A stretch of 64,000 nucleotides of DNA from Sequoia sempervirens (lineage: Eukaryota > Streptophyta > Pinopsida > Cupressales > Cupressaceae), in NCBI GenBank assembly GCA_007258455.2, contig VDFB02373365.1, positions 223,752,006 through 223,816,005 of the forward strand, given 5' to 3'. A program made the position numbers and the translations under genes. The notes under the pieces were generated by a model. It did not search any database, was not told where the DNA came from, and was given only the letters and a program-made list of their open reading frames with translations. Of this stretch, positions 12,301 through 24,330 are shown piece by piece (within the stretch, counting starts at the first letter, position 1; every line of letters starts with the position of its first letter).

Positions 12301-12866
12301 CTGCTAAGGAATGTGATGGCATCATAATACTCCTTCTTGAACTTTGCTCTGAATAGCTGCTTGGGAAATTTGGAATAGTGAGACTTGGGTTTCTCCAACC
12401 AGGAATTAATAAGTTGTTGTGACTTCATAGTTTGTTCATCATAGAACTCCTAAGCTGCCTTCAGGTTGAATCCCACCACATGAGATCTTTCTGGCATATC
12501 AAAAGTTTGGGCAATGGAAACAGGGTTGAGATCTGCTACAACTCTCCCTTGTGGACCAATAATTCTTTGTGTATATTGATCATAGTGTCTGGCACACTCG
12601 AGGACAAGCGCATAGCACTGCACCATAGAAGGGAAACTAGCTACATGTGACAAGCCTGATTCCTTCATTCTTCTAGCCACTAGAGGAAGATCCTATGCTG
12701 CCATTCTTTCTTTGAACTCCTGGTAATCCCATAGCCCAACATTGGTATCAGTCACCTCAAACCAGACATAAGTGATCTTACTTTCAGGGATCTTACTCTT
12801 GATGTCCATTTTAATCCTTTATGCATCAGTCATTGAAGACCCCTCCACTATCCTGCTTGATTCAAC
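9316..12866 (-). pseudogene. Unknown ORF1, copy A (Tat/Ogre-type extra ORF)
   Basis: A roughly 1,150-codon minus-strand reading path broken by stops (mostly TAG). It begins at an acceptor-like TGCAG/GTTGAATC near 12866 and ends at TAG 9316-9318. Landmarks in order: TYVWFEVTDTNVG (about 12770); SGLSHVASFPSMVQ (12650); a globular region including NWMCHVITRMEQEKINYHW (12250), TMTSYLVYALAR (12130) and GAWFIQFPTFSYIRI (11900); LEDYWANCSDEFEVKKKKF (11550); an acidic Glu/Pro/Lys-rich linker (10995-10450); NWDELLAKIG followed by KKKARV (10390); and a helical C-terminus. All blocks align in the same order with 41582-45482. No catalytic motif, transmembrane segment or known domain is recognised. By position in copy B it precedes gag in a gypsy element. 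A domesticated host family is the alternative. Confidence 0.7.
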
Positions 12867-14540
12867 CTGCACTCAACATGGAAATCATAGTAAAAACCAT
12901 AGGAAAGCAATTTTAATCCATCAAAACACCATTAGAATAAACCTCATACAATCAAGGTGTTATTAAAACTTATATAAAATGATCTTGATAAACTTCGAGT
13001 TTCAGGACCACCTGCAGAATCTGAGCCAAAGAGGAATTTCAGGAAATTCTGAGCCAGACGGATTCTAGCGGAATAATCATGAACACACCTACTAACAATT
13101 AAATCTGATCATTATCAATCAATAAACCACATTGGAGATCATTAGATAGCATGAATAAATCATAAAATGCATTAAAAATCACCAACACATCATGCTATTC
13201 CATATTCTATCATATTCCATTAAACTTCGAGAAAATCTGCTAGAGACGGATTTCCGCAGATGCAGAGACACTTAGAAAATCCAAAAAAAATAGGGGGCCA
13301 AGGACCTCAGGAAAATCTGGAGTCGATGGAAATCCATGGATAAGGTAAAACTCTGAAAGCACACAGATTCCAAAAACTTAAAGGAAATCGAGAAAACAAA
13401 GGAGATCGAGAAAATCTGGGGTCAACGAAAAATCCGCGAAATACATGAAACTCCAAAAGTGATGGCAGATTCTGGAAAAGCAAAGGAAATCGGGAAAATC
13501 CGCCAGAGACAGATTGTCCCGAGGGAACGGAAAATCCCGGACTAAGGACAAAACCCGAACTACGACATCAAAACACAATTTCATTCAAACACCAGATCGA
13601 TCATGAATTTCAGAGGTTTAAGCTTAGGGAAAGTTAGGCATGGACCTTCCATAGATTTTCTTTGCATTCTAGGCCATTTTTATAGCAAAATAAGGTGGAA
13701 TTGTATTGCCCTAGGTTTAAAACCCTATACTTCAGTCATTAACACACAGTCAATCCTATGATTCAGGTATTTCAACTGTCGATACCACACTAGGGGAAAA
13801 TCACAATTCTCAAGCAAGTTCATCAAAATGCAAATAAACAAACCAACTTGGAAATTACTTGGGAGATCATATATTAATCAATACTACACAACCTTAGCTA
13901 TGGAGCGATCGAATATTTAGGAACTCAAGCCTCAAAAGCTTTATAACATAAAAACATTATTCATAATCCTCAATTCAAAGCAAGGCAATCGAACACATAC
14001 AATTATGAAGTAGAAATCAGTCTCAGAATCAAAAAATGTGAAATTCAATGGCATCCACAAAGAACAGTGACAGGAATGCACCAAAGAAATCACCACCAAA
14101 TTCACAATTCGTAGACTCAAAGCTTCAAATTCAACCAAGCACTCACAAGAATGCACTCCTCAGCTCAAATGACGGAAAGAAAAAAGCATAATAGCATAAT
14201 AATCATCTGAAACCACTTAAATACATCGCTTTCCAAAGGTACAGACGACATTAAATGCAATCGACAAGACAGTCAGAAAACTCGAGAACCCGACAATAGG
14301 ACGGAATCTGGAAAAATATGGCCCACGCGGAAATCTGCGGAGACTGAAAATCTCTGAATGACAATGCACAATCGGAGTCCGAACAGGATCCAGGAAAATC
14401 CGGCTAGGGTGGAAAATCCTGAACTTCAGTGAAAACCCAAACTAAGCCCAGAACTTATTATTTTCAATGAATAACTTAGGGGAATCACAAAGGCCATCAA
14501 AATAAACATTAAGCCCATGCCAAAATAAGACAAAACCTCA
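12867..14540 (-). promoter_or_regulatory. LTR-like promoter and leader of copy A
   Basis: About 1.7 kb without coding potential upstream of copy A. The minus strand has a clear TATA motif, GCTATAAAAATG (13675-13686), some 810 bp before the first coding block. Imperfect repeats of the type GGAAAATCCGC..GAGACGGATT occur at 13010-13080, 13235-13560 and 14270-14430, flanking the TATA motif. The leader ends in the acceptor-like TGCAG at 12867-12871. The layout parallels 39.7-41.57 kb upstream of copy B. Confidence 0.5.
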
Positions 14541-14599
14541 AAATGAAAGGGCCAAGAAACCAAAACCAAAGTGAGAGAGGGTCCCTTCTTTCAGCAGGG

Positions 14600-16020
14600 C
14601 ATGTGTGTGAAAACTGCACAAGTCCTTTATCCATTTCCCTATTATCCATCCATCATCTTCCAAATCCTCCTACCCACATCCTTATTGTCATCCTTCTCCA
14701 TCCATACTATTCCCAAAATTCTAAAAAAAAAAAAATGGAAAAATGAAAAAAAAAAAAAGTAAGTAAAAGTAAAGAGAAATCATTCATCTAATGGTGAAAA
14801 CCACTTCTTGTGGAACCTTGGGAAAGTACCATGATTAAAAATTGGTAAAAAAAAATCATGTGTAATCCCCCACCCACTTACAATCTACACTTGGGAGCAA
14901 GATTAATCCTTATCACATCATATCCACACCTTCCACTACCCTATCTATAATCCTATTTAAGTTCATCCTCCCCTTTCCCTCCTTTGATCTTGAAAAGGAT
15001 AAGTATCTTCACAAACATCATGTATCATACCTACCAAATCTTATCCCATCCTCCAAAATCCTCCACATCATATCCATCATCCTATTTCTTTCCTCCTATC
15101 CTATCCAAACCCATCCACCCTTCCCATATTTGATATTGATAAGGGACCTTCATTTTATCCTATCTACCTCATCTTATCCACATATTCTAATATTTGCCAT
15201 CTCATATCCCTCATCTTATTTCATTCCTCCCATCCCATCCAACTTATTTCTCCCTTCCCATTTTTGATCATGATGAGTAACCTATGGGTAACATATCCAT
15301 GTATACATTCATATCTTATCCACTTTATCTTGATAATCCTATCCATATATTCCATCTCATATCCCTTATCCTATCTCCATCCCCCCATAATATCCTCTAT
15401 TTTCCCTCCTTTGATATTGATAAAGAGTTAGAAGAAAATATCCATGCATGCTTTGGATAATGCACACCTTATTCTCATTTCCATTCATATTGTTGTGTAC
15501 ACCCTCCTCTCATCACATACATCCTTTACCATTATTCATTCCATCCTCTTTTGTACTACCTCTAGTATGGGGAATCTTGTTCCTTTGTAACCTAGTCCTT
15601 GGATCTCCATTATTATATCCTCACCCTCCTCGCCTCCATCTACCATCCTCTCATCTACTATAACTCTCCATCCACTCAATCCCTCTATCTTTCCATATTT
15701 TACCAAGCCTTGGTTCTCCCTTGCCATTGGTTCTTATCCATTCCTCTATCCTAATCATCTTATCCTTCATCCATATCCCCCATCCTATCCTCCATCCATT
15801 TATCCTCCATCTATCCTTCCAATTCAACCATCCCAATCTATTCCATATAATGCAAATCAATCCTAATCCATGCAATCCAATCTGGTAATCTAGCTCATCA
15901 TCCAAAAGTAATCCATCATTTTAATCCAAATTAGTTGAAATCAATTGATCCACTATCCAATTATCATCATAGGGATGTATCCTTCCCAACCCAAGTGTTT
16001 TTTTTATCATTAACAACACA
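14600..16020. repeat. Pyrimidine-rich region with ~140-bp tandem repeat
   Basis: CATCC/TATCC-rich DNA like that at 6.1-8.1 kb. Between about 14970 and 15470 four diverged units can be aligned on the anchor TTTGATnTTGATAAGG, at 14983, 15129, 15263 and 15410 (spacings 134-147 bp). A-runs at 14723-14757 mark its left part. No gene is seen. Confidence 0.5.
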
Positions 16021-16359
16021 ATTCTTAAGGTGTGCATTGTTCTTATTGTAACCGTTTCTATCATCATCATCATCAATCCATCAATCAATCAATTGGTTTT
16101 CAACTTGACTTCTGGCATAGTCCTAGTTTATTTTTGGTTTTTTGTGCATGCTTTCTTGTTTCATGTGTGTATTATTATTTTCTACAGTTATTATGGTATT
16201 TGCACCATATTTCCACAAAGGCATCATGGTCTTCCATATCATGGTGTCATAAGGCATATATGTTTGCATTTGACCTTTTTTATCATGTACTTGGCACATT
16301 GTCACATTGGCTCCTTATACCTTGGTGCATAACATTAAGTTCATATCAAATTTAGGTTT

Positions 16360-18010
16360 CTTATGTTGAATGAACAAGACAACTGAGAGGGGGTGAATCA
16401 ATTCTAGCAAATTAAAACATCAAAACCCTCAACAATAATTAGATCCATAAGCATTCATTAAACCCTTATTCTATTAAAGTGATTAATCATGAAATGTAGA
16501 TAACAAAAATTGAAATAACAACACCATACACAAGAGAAAACCATATTTACATGGAAAACCAAATGAGGAAAAACCATGGTGAGGATTAGCTCACAATATA
16601 AGTAATTGCAAAACCAATACAAGGGCTCACTGCCAGAATAGGACATACTATCCAAAAAGGCTCACAGTCAAGGCTCACTGCCACATAAAGAAACAAAGAA
16701 TATAGAAGAGAAATATTACACAAATAAAAACTTATCAATGCAACAAGGAATCCACCACAAATGCTCCAACACTTTTGCAGCCTTGATGAAAAGATTGCAG
16801 ACACCTTCAACTCATTGCATTTAGGAATCCAACACTTTAAAGTTTGCACTGCTCTCCTCAAATTCACACTTATACTTCTATAATTCACATCACATTCATC
16901 ACCTGCATCTATCTCACATATTTCCTCTCTCTTGCATCTTACAACAACATCACTCTTATTTATATCATCCTCAACCTTGAAAACCTTCTCCAAGGTTGGC
17001 AACTATCTGTTACATTTAAAATTTCAAATTAGGTCAGCACCTAAACATTCTCATGGTGGATAGGGATGAAGGCCACCCATATAAATCTGTAATTAGGACA
17101 CAAATTAATCCTAACATGCCTCAATATGCTTTCATAATCTTCACATGTAGTGTTAACACAAGGTCAGCCAAAACTTGTGCTAAACACCATAAAACATTAA
17201 GTACATGCTTACTTAAATTAATTTGAAACTTCCATACAACAAAATTCACTTGAACATGATCTAGAATGATCTACAAATCACTTGATATCCAACAAAGACT
17301 TCACCCAAACTTGCATCATAGAAATACTTCAACCGAGAACATTTGGTTAACCTTATTCACACATTGACACATGAAAGACACACTGTACTATAAAAAATCA
17401 AGTGAAACCTTGAATTCTAAAAGATATAAATATTATAAGAAACTTCCCATATCCGCACAACATAAAACCAAAATATGGAGAAATGCGGAGCAAATACATT
17501 TCTCCCAAACCACAGAAAACACCACTGAAAAACTAGTTCAAACACTGGTGAATATATCTCACTCTGCATAGTGATCCAGAAACCTAAATTTTGGATATAG
17601 CAACGATTGAAAACCTTGAACAACATACTAGATCCACATGGGAATATCATCAACATAGAAGAAACACATAGCACATCACAGAGCATGTTTTGAACACTTG
17701 CACAACACTATTTTCTCTCTTTATCAATTTTTCTCAAAAGCACTTGGAAACCAAGTACCAAGGACATCATCTCAGCACATTACCTTATTCCAACACATCT
17801 CAATACATTGCAACACAAAGAGAGCTCCATGTACTTACAACACTTCCTCAATATCTCAACTATACAGGCACAACTTGCATCAAATTGTTTTCCTCTTTTT
17901 GACAATTTTCTCAATATCCTCAACATCTTCATCATGCAATAACCCTTCTCAACACATAGTTGACATCAATGAAAACACCAGCTTTTTGACATCCTATTGA
18001 CATCACTAAA
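16360..18010. repeat. Unclassified interspersed repeat
   Basis: No coding frame is recognised. A purine-rich GAGAGGGGGTGAATCA at about 16385 looks like a retroelement polypurine or boundary motif, but no paired LTR was found. The remainder is A/C-rich on the plus strand with many CAACA words. Confidence 0.3.
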
Positions 18011-18315
18011 AAAACCTCCATACTTGCAATATCTTATACCACTACAACATGATTCTTATCCATCATTTTTCTCTATCCATCTATCTCAATTCCATCCTCT
18101 CTCTATCCTTCATCCTCTATTCCTCTCCATTTCAAGAGCACACATGTGTTCGTAGAACCCACTTGTCCTCTCAAGGGGGCATACCAATACCTCCTAATCA
18201 TACTTCTTCATTAGTGATTAGGGCATCATTCCATTATTCCTCATCCCTTTCTACCCACTATATTTTATTCTTCTTTGATACAATGCCACTCCTTACATTC
18301 GTGATGCTATATCAA

Positions 18316-18327
18316 AGAGGGGGAAAA
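18316..18327 (+). promoter_or_regulatory. Polypurine tract
   Basis: AAAGAGGGGGAAAA directly precedes TGTAGACG, the start of a gypsy-type LTR. Confidence 0.6.
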
Positions 18328-19200
18328 TGTAGACGTATAAATATGTCCATATCCAACCACACTTGACTTTACCCCATTCTATATGCTAATTAAATAAATA
18401 GTATTTTTTAATTCATCTATATCTCACCCTTAATTAAATAAATTTATATTTATTTAATTATATCTAGCCTTAGCCCCCAAACCTTCCAACTAAATAAATT
18501 AATTAGTACCTACTTAAATAATTTATTTAGGCTAATTAACCTTCATTACCATTTTCTTATTATTTAATTCCACCTAACCCTCAATCCTCTCACTCAATCC
18601 TAGCCCATAAATCCATCTACATGGATCAAGATCTAAACTTGTCATCATGTAGCAAGTGTCCTAACCTACATATCCTACCCCTTTCTCACACATGTGTGAG
18701 CATATCTCTCACACATGTAAGGCCACCCTACCTATTACACATGTCATAGACATGTCATTTTCCCAAGCCATCCTACCTCTTACATATGTTATAGGCATGT
18801 CTCCTTCATGTTCTTCCCAATTTATGCTCACACATGTGTGATCACACGTTGATCTTACGCCTCCTCTCCTCTTGTGACACTTGTCACAAGGGTAGTCCTC
18901 CATCATCTCAATCAATCTTAACCCTCCATTTAGTCAATGAATCTTGGCCATTGATTTCCCATATCAAAAATCTATAAATTGAGGAATTTTATCTCATTTT
19001 GGTAATAATTCTTCCATCATCACATCATTATGCTACTATTTTCTTCATTCAATCCTCAATCTCAATATCATGTTGTTGGTCTAAACAACCAAATTTCATC
19101 CAACTACAATATCAAAAAGACAAAATCAAGTAGACATGGGTGCATCTACTTCAACTCAATCCATGAGGCAAGAAAGGTAAAAGGAAAGGTAATTGAGTGT
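18328..19200 (+). mobile_element. Ty3-gypsy-type LTR, 5' boundary defined
   Basis: The sequence starts TGTAGACGTATAAATATGTC immediately after a polypurine tract, so it is a 3' LTR in plus orientation. A TATA-like TATAAA at 18973-18978 and a TTAATTAAATAAAT-rich U3 fit an LTR promoter. A related LTR start, TGTAGACACTTAAAATTGTC, is at 36475. The right end near 19.2 kb is a guess, since no terminal CA with target duplication could be fixed. Confidence 0.55.
18660..18900. repeat. Cluster of palindromes within the LTR
   Basis: CTCACACATGTGTGA-type palindromes occur near 18686 and 18829. Two related units with ACATGTCATAGACATGTC lie between them about 56 bp apart, and a stem CTTGTGAC-ACTT-GTCACAAG is centred near 18881. 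This may be a regulatory cluster in U3. Confidence 0.5.
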
Positions 19201-19214
19201 TATTTGTGTTTATC

Positions 19215-20020
19215 TTATGTTTTATGTCGTTTACCCATTTTCATCATCTTCAAAGGTAATGGATTGGAATATTATTTTAGATAATTTTATGACTAATGTG
19301 GACATGTAGGTATTGTAAGGTTAGAAAATAATGCTTTATATGCAATATAAAAGGGCATGACAAAGAAGATGAATATGACATTAATGGATAAAGCTATAAG
19401 TAATTTCAATAGGTATAGTTGGATTAATATTTTTGAGTTGAGGATATAAGTTTTTGTTGTTGTTTTATTAATATATCTCCATGTTTATCTTTAGTTGATA
19501 AAATGTTGTATGGAGTGTGGATAGGTTAGAAACTTCATACTTCACACATCAAAGTTTTAAGCTGTAAGTATTTTATTAACATTCCTAAATAAAAGTATTC
19601 TATGTTAGATTTCAAATCTAACAAAGGTATTTAATTCTAAGGGTCACAATATTTTGAATTATCTAACTTGGAAAATAATGTATTTTAGAGATATGATTTT
19701 TAAATAACATAGAGTTAATTTTGATCAAGTACAACCAAAAAAAAAATTAATTAAATTATGCATTTGACACCAAAATAGAGAAGTAGGAAGATTCATAGGT
19801 AGAAAAATAATATGTTGGACAAAAGGATGTAGAGGAAGAAGAAGGTTCATATTTAGAGAGTTTAGATGAATAAGAACAATAGCTTCTTACTACACCCTTG
19901 AGAAGTTCCATGAGGCAATAGAAACTATTTGATACTTTTATAGCCCACCAAGTTTTTTGTGTATTTGATTTATCATTTGTTGAAGATAAACATAGATCTA
20001 TAAAGGAAAATATTTATTTG
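19215..20020. other. AT-rich stretch, nothing recognised
   Basis: No domain, RNA or repeat boundary is recognised. The last 100 bases may belong to the copia remnant that follows. Confidence 0.4.
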
Positions 20021-20029
20021 AAGTAGAAT

Positions 20030-20234
20030 GAATCTTATATTGAGGCCATGTAGGATGAGATTATTTCCTTGGATAGATGTGTCTTCGTATCTAGCTAAGC
20101 TTGTTAAGGGAAAGAAATCCATTTGTTGCAAGTGGGTTTTTAAGAAGAAATTTAGATCAAATGAATAGTTTAAAAGATATAATGCATGCTTGGTTTCCAA
20201 AGGCTACTCTCAAGTTGCAGAACTTGATTTTGGT
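20030..20234 (+). pseudogene. Copia reverse transcriptase fragment (RVT_2)
   Basis: Two adjoining frames give SYIEAM*DEI, then LAKLVKGKKSICCKWVFKKK and RYNACLVSKGYSQVAELDFG. This matches the start of the copia reverse-transcriptase domain: the conserved EAM..E, then LxKGKKxIxCKWVFKxK, then YKARLVAKGYSQ. It contains an in-frame TAG and at least one frameshift, and no YVDD region follows. It is a short dead remnant in plus orientation. Confidence 0.75.
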
Positions 20235-20235
20235 A

Positions 20236-20799
20236 AAAAAAAATCTCCTATTGAAAACTTGACATTGATTATATTTCTTTTGTTACAAAATGGTTCAAGG
20301 TAAACCATCGAGGGAATTGGGGCACCAAATTGTCCACATGAGAGAATCTTGAAATATATAATTTCCGAGGAAAAATGAAATAAGAAACACTATCTCCTTA
20401 ACACAAGGAAAATGACCACAAAACACAACATGATGAAAGCACTACAAAACACTAGATGCATGTTCAGTACCAATGTAGACACATGAGTAAAATATGGATC
20501 AAACATCCAGTTTGATAATAAAATGCAATCCAACACATATGCATATCCATAAACATGATTGTATCGTTAAATAATTTAATCCAAACTTACATAATTATTA
20601 TTATTTTAGTCTTGTAAACATGCCAATAACTTTAAAATATGAGGTGTGGAAAAATACCAAATGATACCAATAAATAATTTTCTTAAAAAAAATTCATCCT
20701 AAACATACATGAATCATAACCCACTTCAAAAATTATATCAAAGTGTAATTATTCAATAAATACAAAGGAATCACATACCCCGTTTACAAAGGATACAAT
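20236..20799. other. AT-rich spacer, nothing recognised
   Basis: No coding or structural signal was found between the copia fragment and the LTR that begins at 20800. Confidence 0.4.
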
Positions 20800-21167
20800 T
20801 CTTAGTGTAAATAGAGTCATTATTTACTTAGTTAGCTAATCACCTTTCTAGGATTGACCTATTCACACCTAGCTTAAGTTTACTTAGGCTATGTCTTACT
20901 TTTTTCTCACTTCATAGTATTGAGACATGTTCCTCATCACTTGATACACCTATTGCATGCACACTTGCCACTTTCTTGCACACTTATCAAGTGAGCTCAC
21001 AAGTGTTACACATCTAGAGGGGTAGTTATTCATTGTCTCTTACCTTCTCACCTCATCTACCTTGCCTATATATGTAAGGTTTTTCATTGTATTAAACACA
21101 CTTCATTTGTATATTGATAGTCATCCTATTATGCTCATATTTTGTTCATTAGTGGAAGGTTGTTTCA
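20800..21167 (+). repeat. Left LTR
   Basis: Closely similar to 27204-27573 from TTAGTGTAAATAGAGTCATT to GGAAGGTTGTTTCA, allowing short indels. The first dinucleotide has drifted from TG to TC. Confidence 0.8.
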
Positions 21168-21409
21168 ACTAATTTTGCAGGGTTTCAATAATTCGTTTCA
21201 CTTGGTTTTAGCCCATATTCACCTCAGAACTATTGGAATGGATATTGTGTCACAAAAAAATGTATCTCTTGCTTGATATGGGAATAATTTATGATAAATT
21301 GGACTTAATGAGGCCTTGATTTAGTTTTGTGAGGTGTTTTGTGCATCCACATTAGGTCTTGGACCCTTGCAAACTAAATAAAATGCATTTATTGATGTCT
21401 TGTAAAGGT

Positions 21410-22330
21410 GTTGTAAAGTGTTGTAAATGAAATTCACACTTTTCTAGACTTTTATTAAGTATTTAAGTCTAATGGACATATCTTTCCCTTAATTCAACAT
21501 TGTAAAATATATTTAATTGCATTTTCACATCAATCTAGAAGACTTGTAAATTAAACCTAATCTTAATCTAGTGTTGTAATGTGTTTTACACATTTGTATT
21601 GGATGTTGTGCCTTTCTAGGCTATGTGGACCTCATTTTAATGTTGTAAAGTGTGTTTAATCACACTTTCACATTGAACTTTGTGTCCCAAGCCCTAATTA
21701 CCCTTTACATCATCATTAATAGGCCCTTATGGCCCCATATTATGCATCCCAAGGCTTAATTTGATCAAAGACCTTACTAGAACACCCTAGAAGCCTAATT
21801 TATTAATTCTCAAACATTCCAGCTGGAAAAAGAGCCCCTGTGGGACCAAGTCACCCAGCTTGGCGACTTAGTCCCATTTGGGCTATTTTCAAGGTATGAG
21901 CGAGAAAAATTGGGTTTTAAGTTTATTTCTCCTCCATGTCGGCCTTGGGGATCAAATTAATGGGAAAATTAGGTGGATTGCCTATAAATACAAGCTTATA
22001 AACCCTAATTCAAAATAAATTCATTATTCATCCATCATTCATCATGTTCTTAAGTCAAACAAGCTAGGGTTTTAACATTTTTTCAAGTCATCAAGATAGC
22101 TTTTTCAGACATTCAAGGGCAGATTCTTCATCTATTGTTGTAGAAATTCAAGATCAATCATCATGGAAAGTCTCTAATTCCATTTTTTCATGCTTCATTG
22201 CATTATTTCTTCATTTTGGTTTAATTACCTAAAAAGGGGTTTGACCATGGCTGGCAAACCCCCATGTCCTAACATCCAACATTTCTCTCTCTTTCCTTGT
22301 GTGTTTGCAAATTTAGGTATCTTGAAGGTT
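21410..22330 (+). promoter_or_regulatory. LTR-like promoter region with repeats and TATA box
   Basis: Four loose repeats of TGTTGTAAAGTG followed by a CACACTTT/CACATTT motif start near 21412, 21502, 21572 and 21640. They are followed by a good TATA box, CCTATAAATACAAG, at about 21980. The order of direct repeats, TATA box and non-coding leader resembles the U3-R-U5 of a retroelement lying upstream of the copia gag at 23.3 kb. Confidence 0.4.
21841..21875. repeat. Inverted repeat (13 of 15 stem pairs)
   Basis: TGGGACCAAGTCACC and GGCGACTTAGTCCCA form an imperfect hairpin. A related stem (TGGACTAAGTCACC / GGTGAATTAGTCCCA) occurs at about 22515-22549. Confidence 0.6.
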
Positions 22331-23344
22331 TGAAGATAATTTAAGAATAATAAAAAAAAAATTGAAGACATCTCCTTGTTTACAAAGTCAAAATATCCAC
22401 AAAAAGTCACTCACAGTGCCGAAAATCAGAGTTTCGGAACCAGACACTTGGAGGAACATAAAGTGCAGACCGAAGGCTTCTGTTTCCACTTTTGGATTTT
22501 CAAAAAAGCCAAAGTGGACTAAGTCACCAATAGTGGTGAATTAGTCCCACTATGCATTTTTTTAGAGTTTTCTATAAATTTGGATACCCATTTGGCTGAA
22601 ACAGGCTTTGGTACAGTTTTCTAGATTTAGAACTAGGTTGCCCAGAATGGCGTTAAGTGTCCCAATAAGCCAAATTTTCAGGATGAGCAACATTTTTAGT
22701 CTTCATTCCAATCTTTAACACATTTCTAGGTGCATTCTTTCTATTTTTTTTTCCTATTTTGCTTTATTTTCATTTCTATCCATCTTTCTAGTTCTTTTTG
22801 CATACAACACTGTGTTTTCAAACACCTTGCATTTCCTTAGTTTTCATCCAATAATTGATCTATTTCATTAGTTTTATACATTTAGGACATTACATTTAGA
22901 CATATTTTAATCGTATTTAAACATTAGTCTTGAATGAACCCCTAAGTTTTTGTGGGATACCTTTCTCCTTTTAGGTGAAAAACCTTAGAAGTGTAAGAGA
23001 GTGCCTATCCCCAAAAATTTGTGGTTCAGATACATATCTCTAAGGACTCATGATGACTCCCAAGGACTAATTTTATCACATAAGTATAGTAAATGCTCCC
23101 CCCATAGGAGAGAAAAGAGAAGTGGTAATGTGACCCCCAAAAAATGAGAAGTAATGAACTTCATGTGAGGAAATGCTTCCTCTCAAACTGATAGGAGAAG
23201 AAAAACTATGCAGCCTACTCTCAAAATGATTCATGTAGTGTTGTCATATTCTCAATACTAGATGCTCTTGGAACAACACATGTAATTCCTTCGTTTGATA
23301 AATTTTGTGATAGACTCACATGAGAACAATCTAAGTTAATATAT

Positions 23345-24122
23345 ATGGATGCTATCAACTCTTCAAAAATTCAAGCATTAGTTTCTCAATCATCTAAGGG
23401 AAAGAAACAAACTAAGGATCAAGCTAAAGGATCAAAATTAGAGACTCCGTCAAATTCATCTCCCTCATCAAAAGGGAAAACTAGTAAGGATAAGCCCAAA
23501 TATACTTATTGTAAGAGACTAGGCATGAAGAACACCAATGCTATAAAAAGGAAATTGATAACTTGAGGCATCTTCTTCAACAAAATTCAATTCAATTTCC
23601 TACATCTAGGATAGGTGGTTCTTCTTTTTCTCCATCTATATCATCTACATATTTAGGAAACAATAAGAATAAGGGTATGACACTCTTGGCTTCTGCAAAC
23701 AACACATCACACAAGTGGCTTCTTGCTTCTGAGGCATCACACCACATGCTTGCATCTAAAGAACTATTTTCTATATTTGAGCCTTCTTCATTCCCACCAA
23801 TATTGATGGTGAATAACACCTATATGTCATCTCTTGGAAAAGGGTCTATTGAAATTGGAGGAGGAATAGTCAATAATGTACTTCATGTACCTTCCTTGTC
23901 CAATAATCTCCTTTCCATTTATCAGATTAATTACACAGTGGCATAAGGAAAAAATTGAGTTCACACCACATTATGTGATCATCAAAGATTTATATAGTAG
24001 AGACATTATTTCTATGGGTCATGTTGATCATGATTCCAAATTATACTCCTTTGGTTCTATCGACTTTGATGATGGTTTGAGTATAGATAACACAAATACC
24101 TTTAGCATGTATAATGAGATAT
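23345..24122 (+). pseudogene. Copia gag / protease / pre-integrase remnant
   Basis: Three consecutive frames (23345-23566, 23563-23946, then to 24122) form one decayed copia polyprotein. The first ends in a Lys-rich segment with YCKRLGMKN, a degenerate zinc knuckle. The second carries WLLASEASHHM where copia proteases have WxLDSGASxHM, so the catalytic Asp is gone. It then has VLHVPSLSNNLLSI, the signature of the pre-integrase domain. The third continues with KIEFTPHYVIIKD and GHVDHDSKLYSF. No integrase core or RT follows. Frameshifts, stops and the lost Asp mark it as non-functional. Confidence 0.8.
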
Positions 24123-24330
24123 AATTTGGTTATTTGAACCTTGGAGTTCTATCCTCCTCATTGGTTCCTTCACCTTACATTGATATCATGTCTCCTTCAC
24201 ATTCTACTTCTTTAGTATTTATTGAGTGTTCATACATCATTGGTTTCTCATGGTTCAGGGCAACAAGATATTCATAGTTGTGTTTCCACTACAATTGATT
24301 GGGATGATTACTTACATGGTATCAAAACCA

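Noticed and set aside
24317..24329. TGGTATCAAAACC, a primer-binding-site-like motif
   Set aside because: No LTR end with paired LTR lies upstream, and it follows directly on the copia pre-integrase remnant, so it is probably chance.
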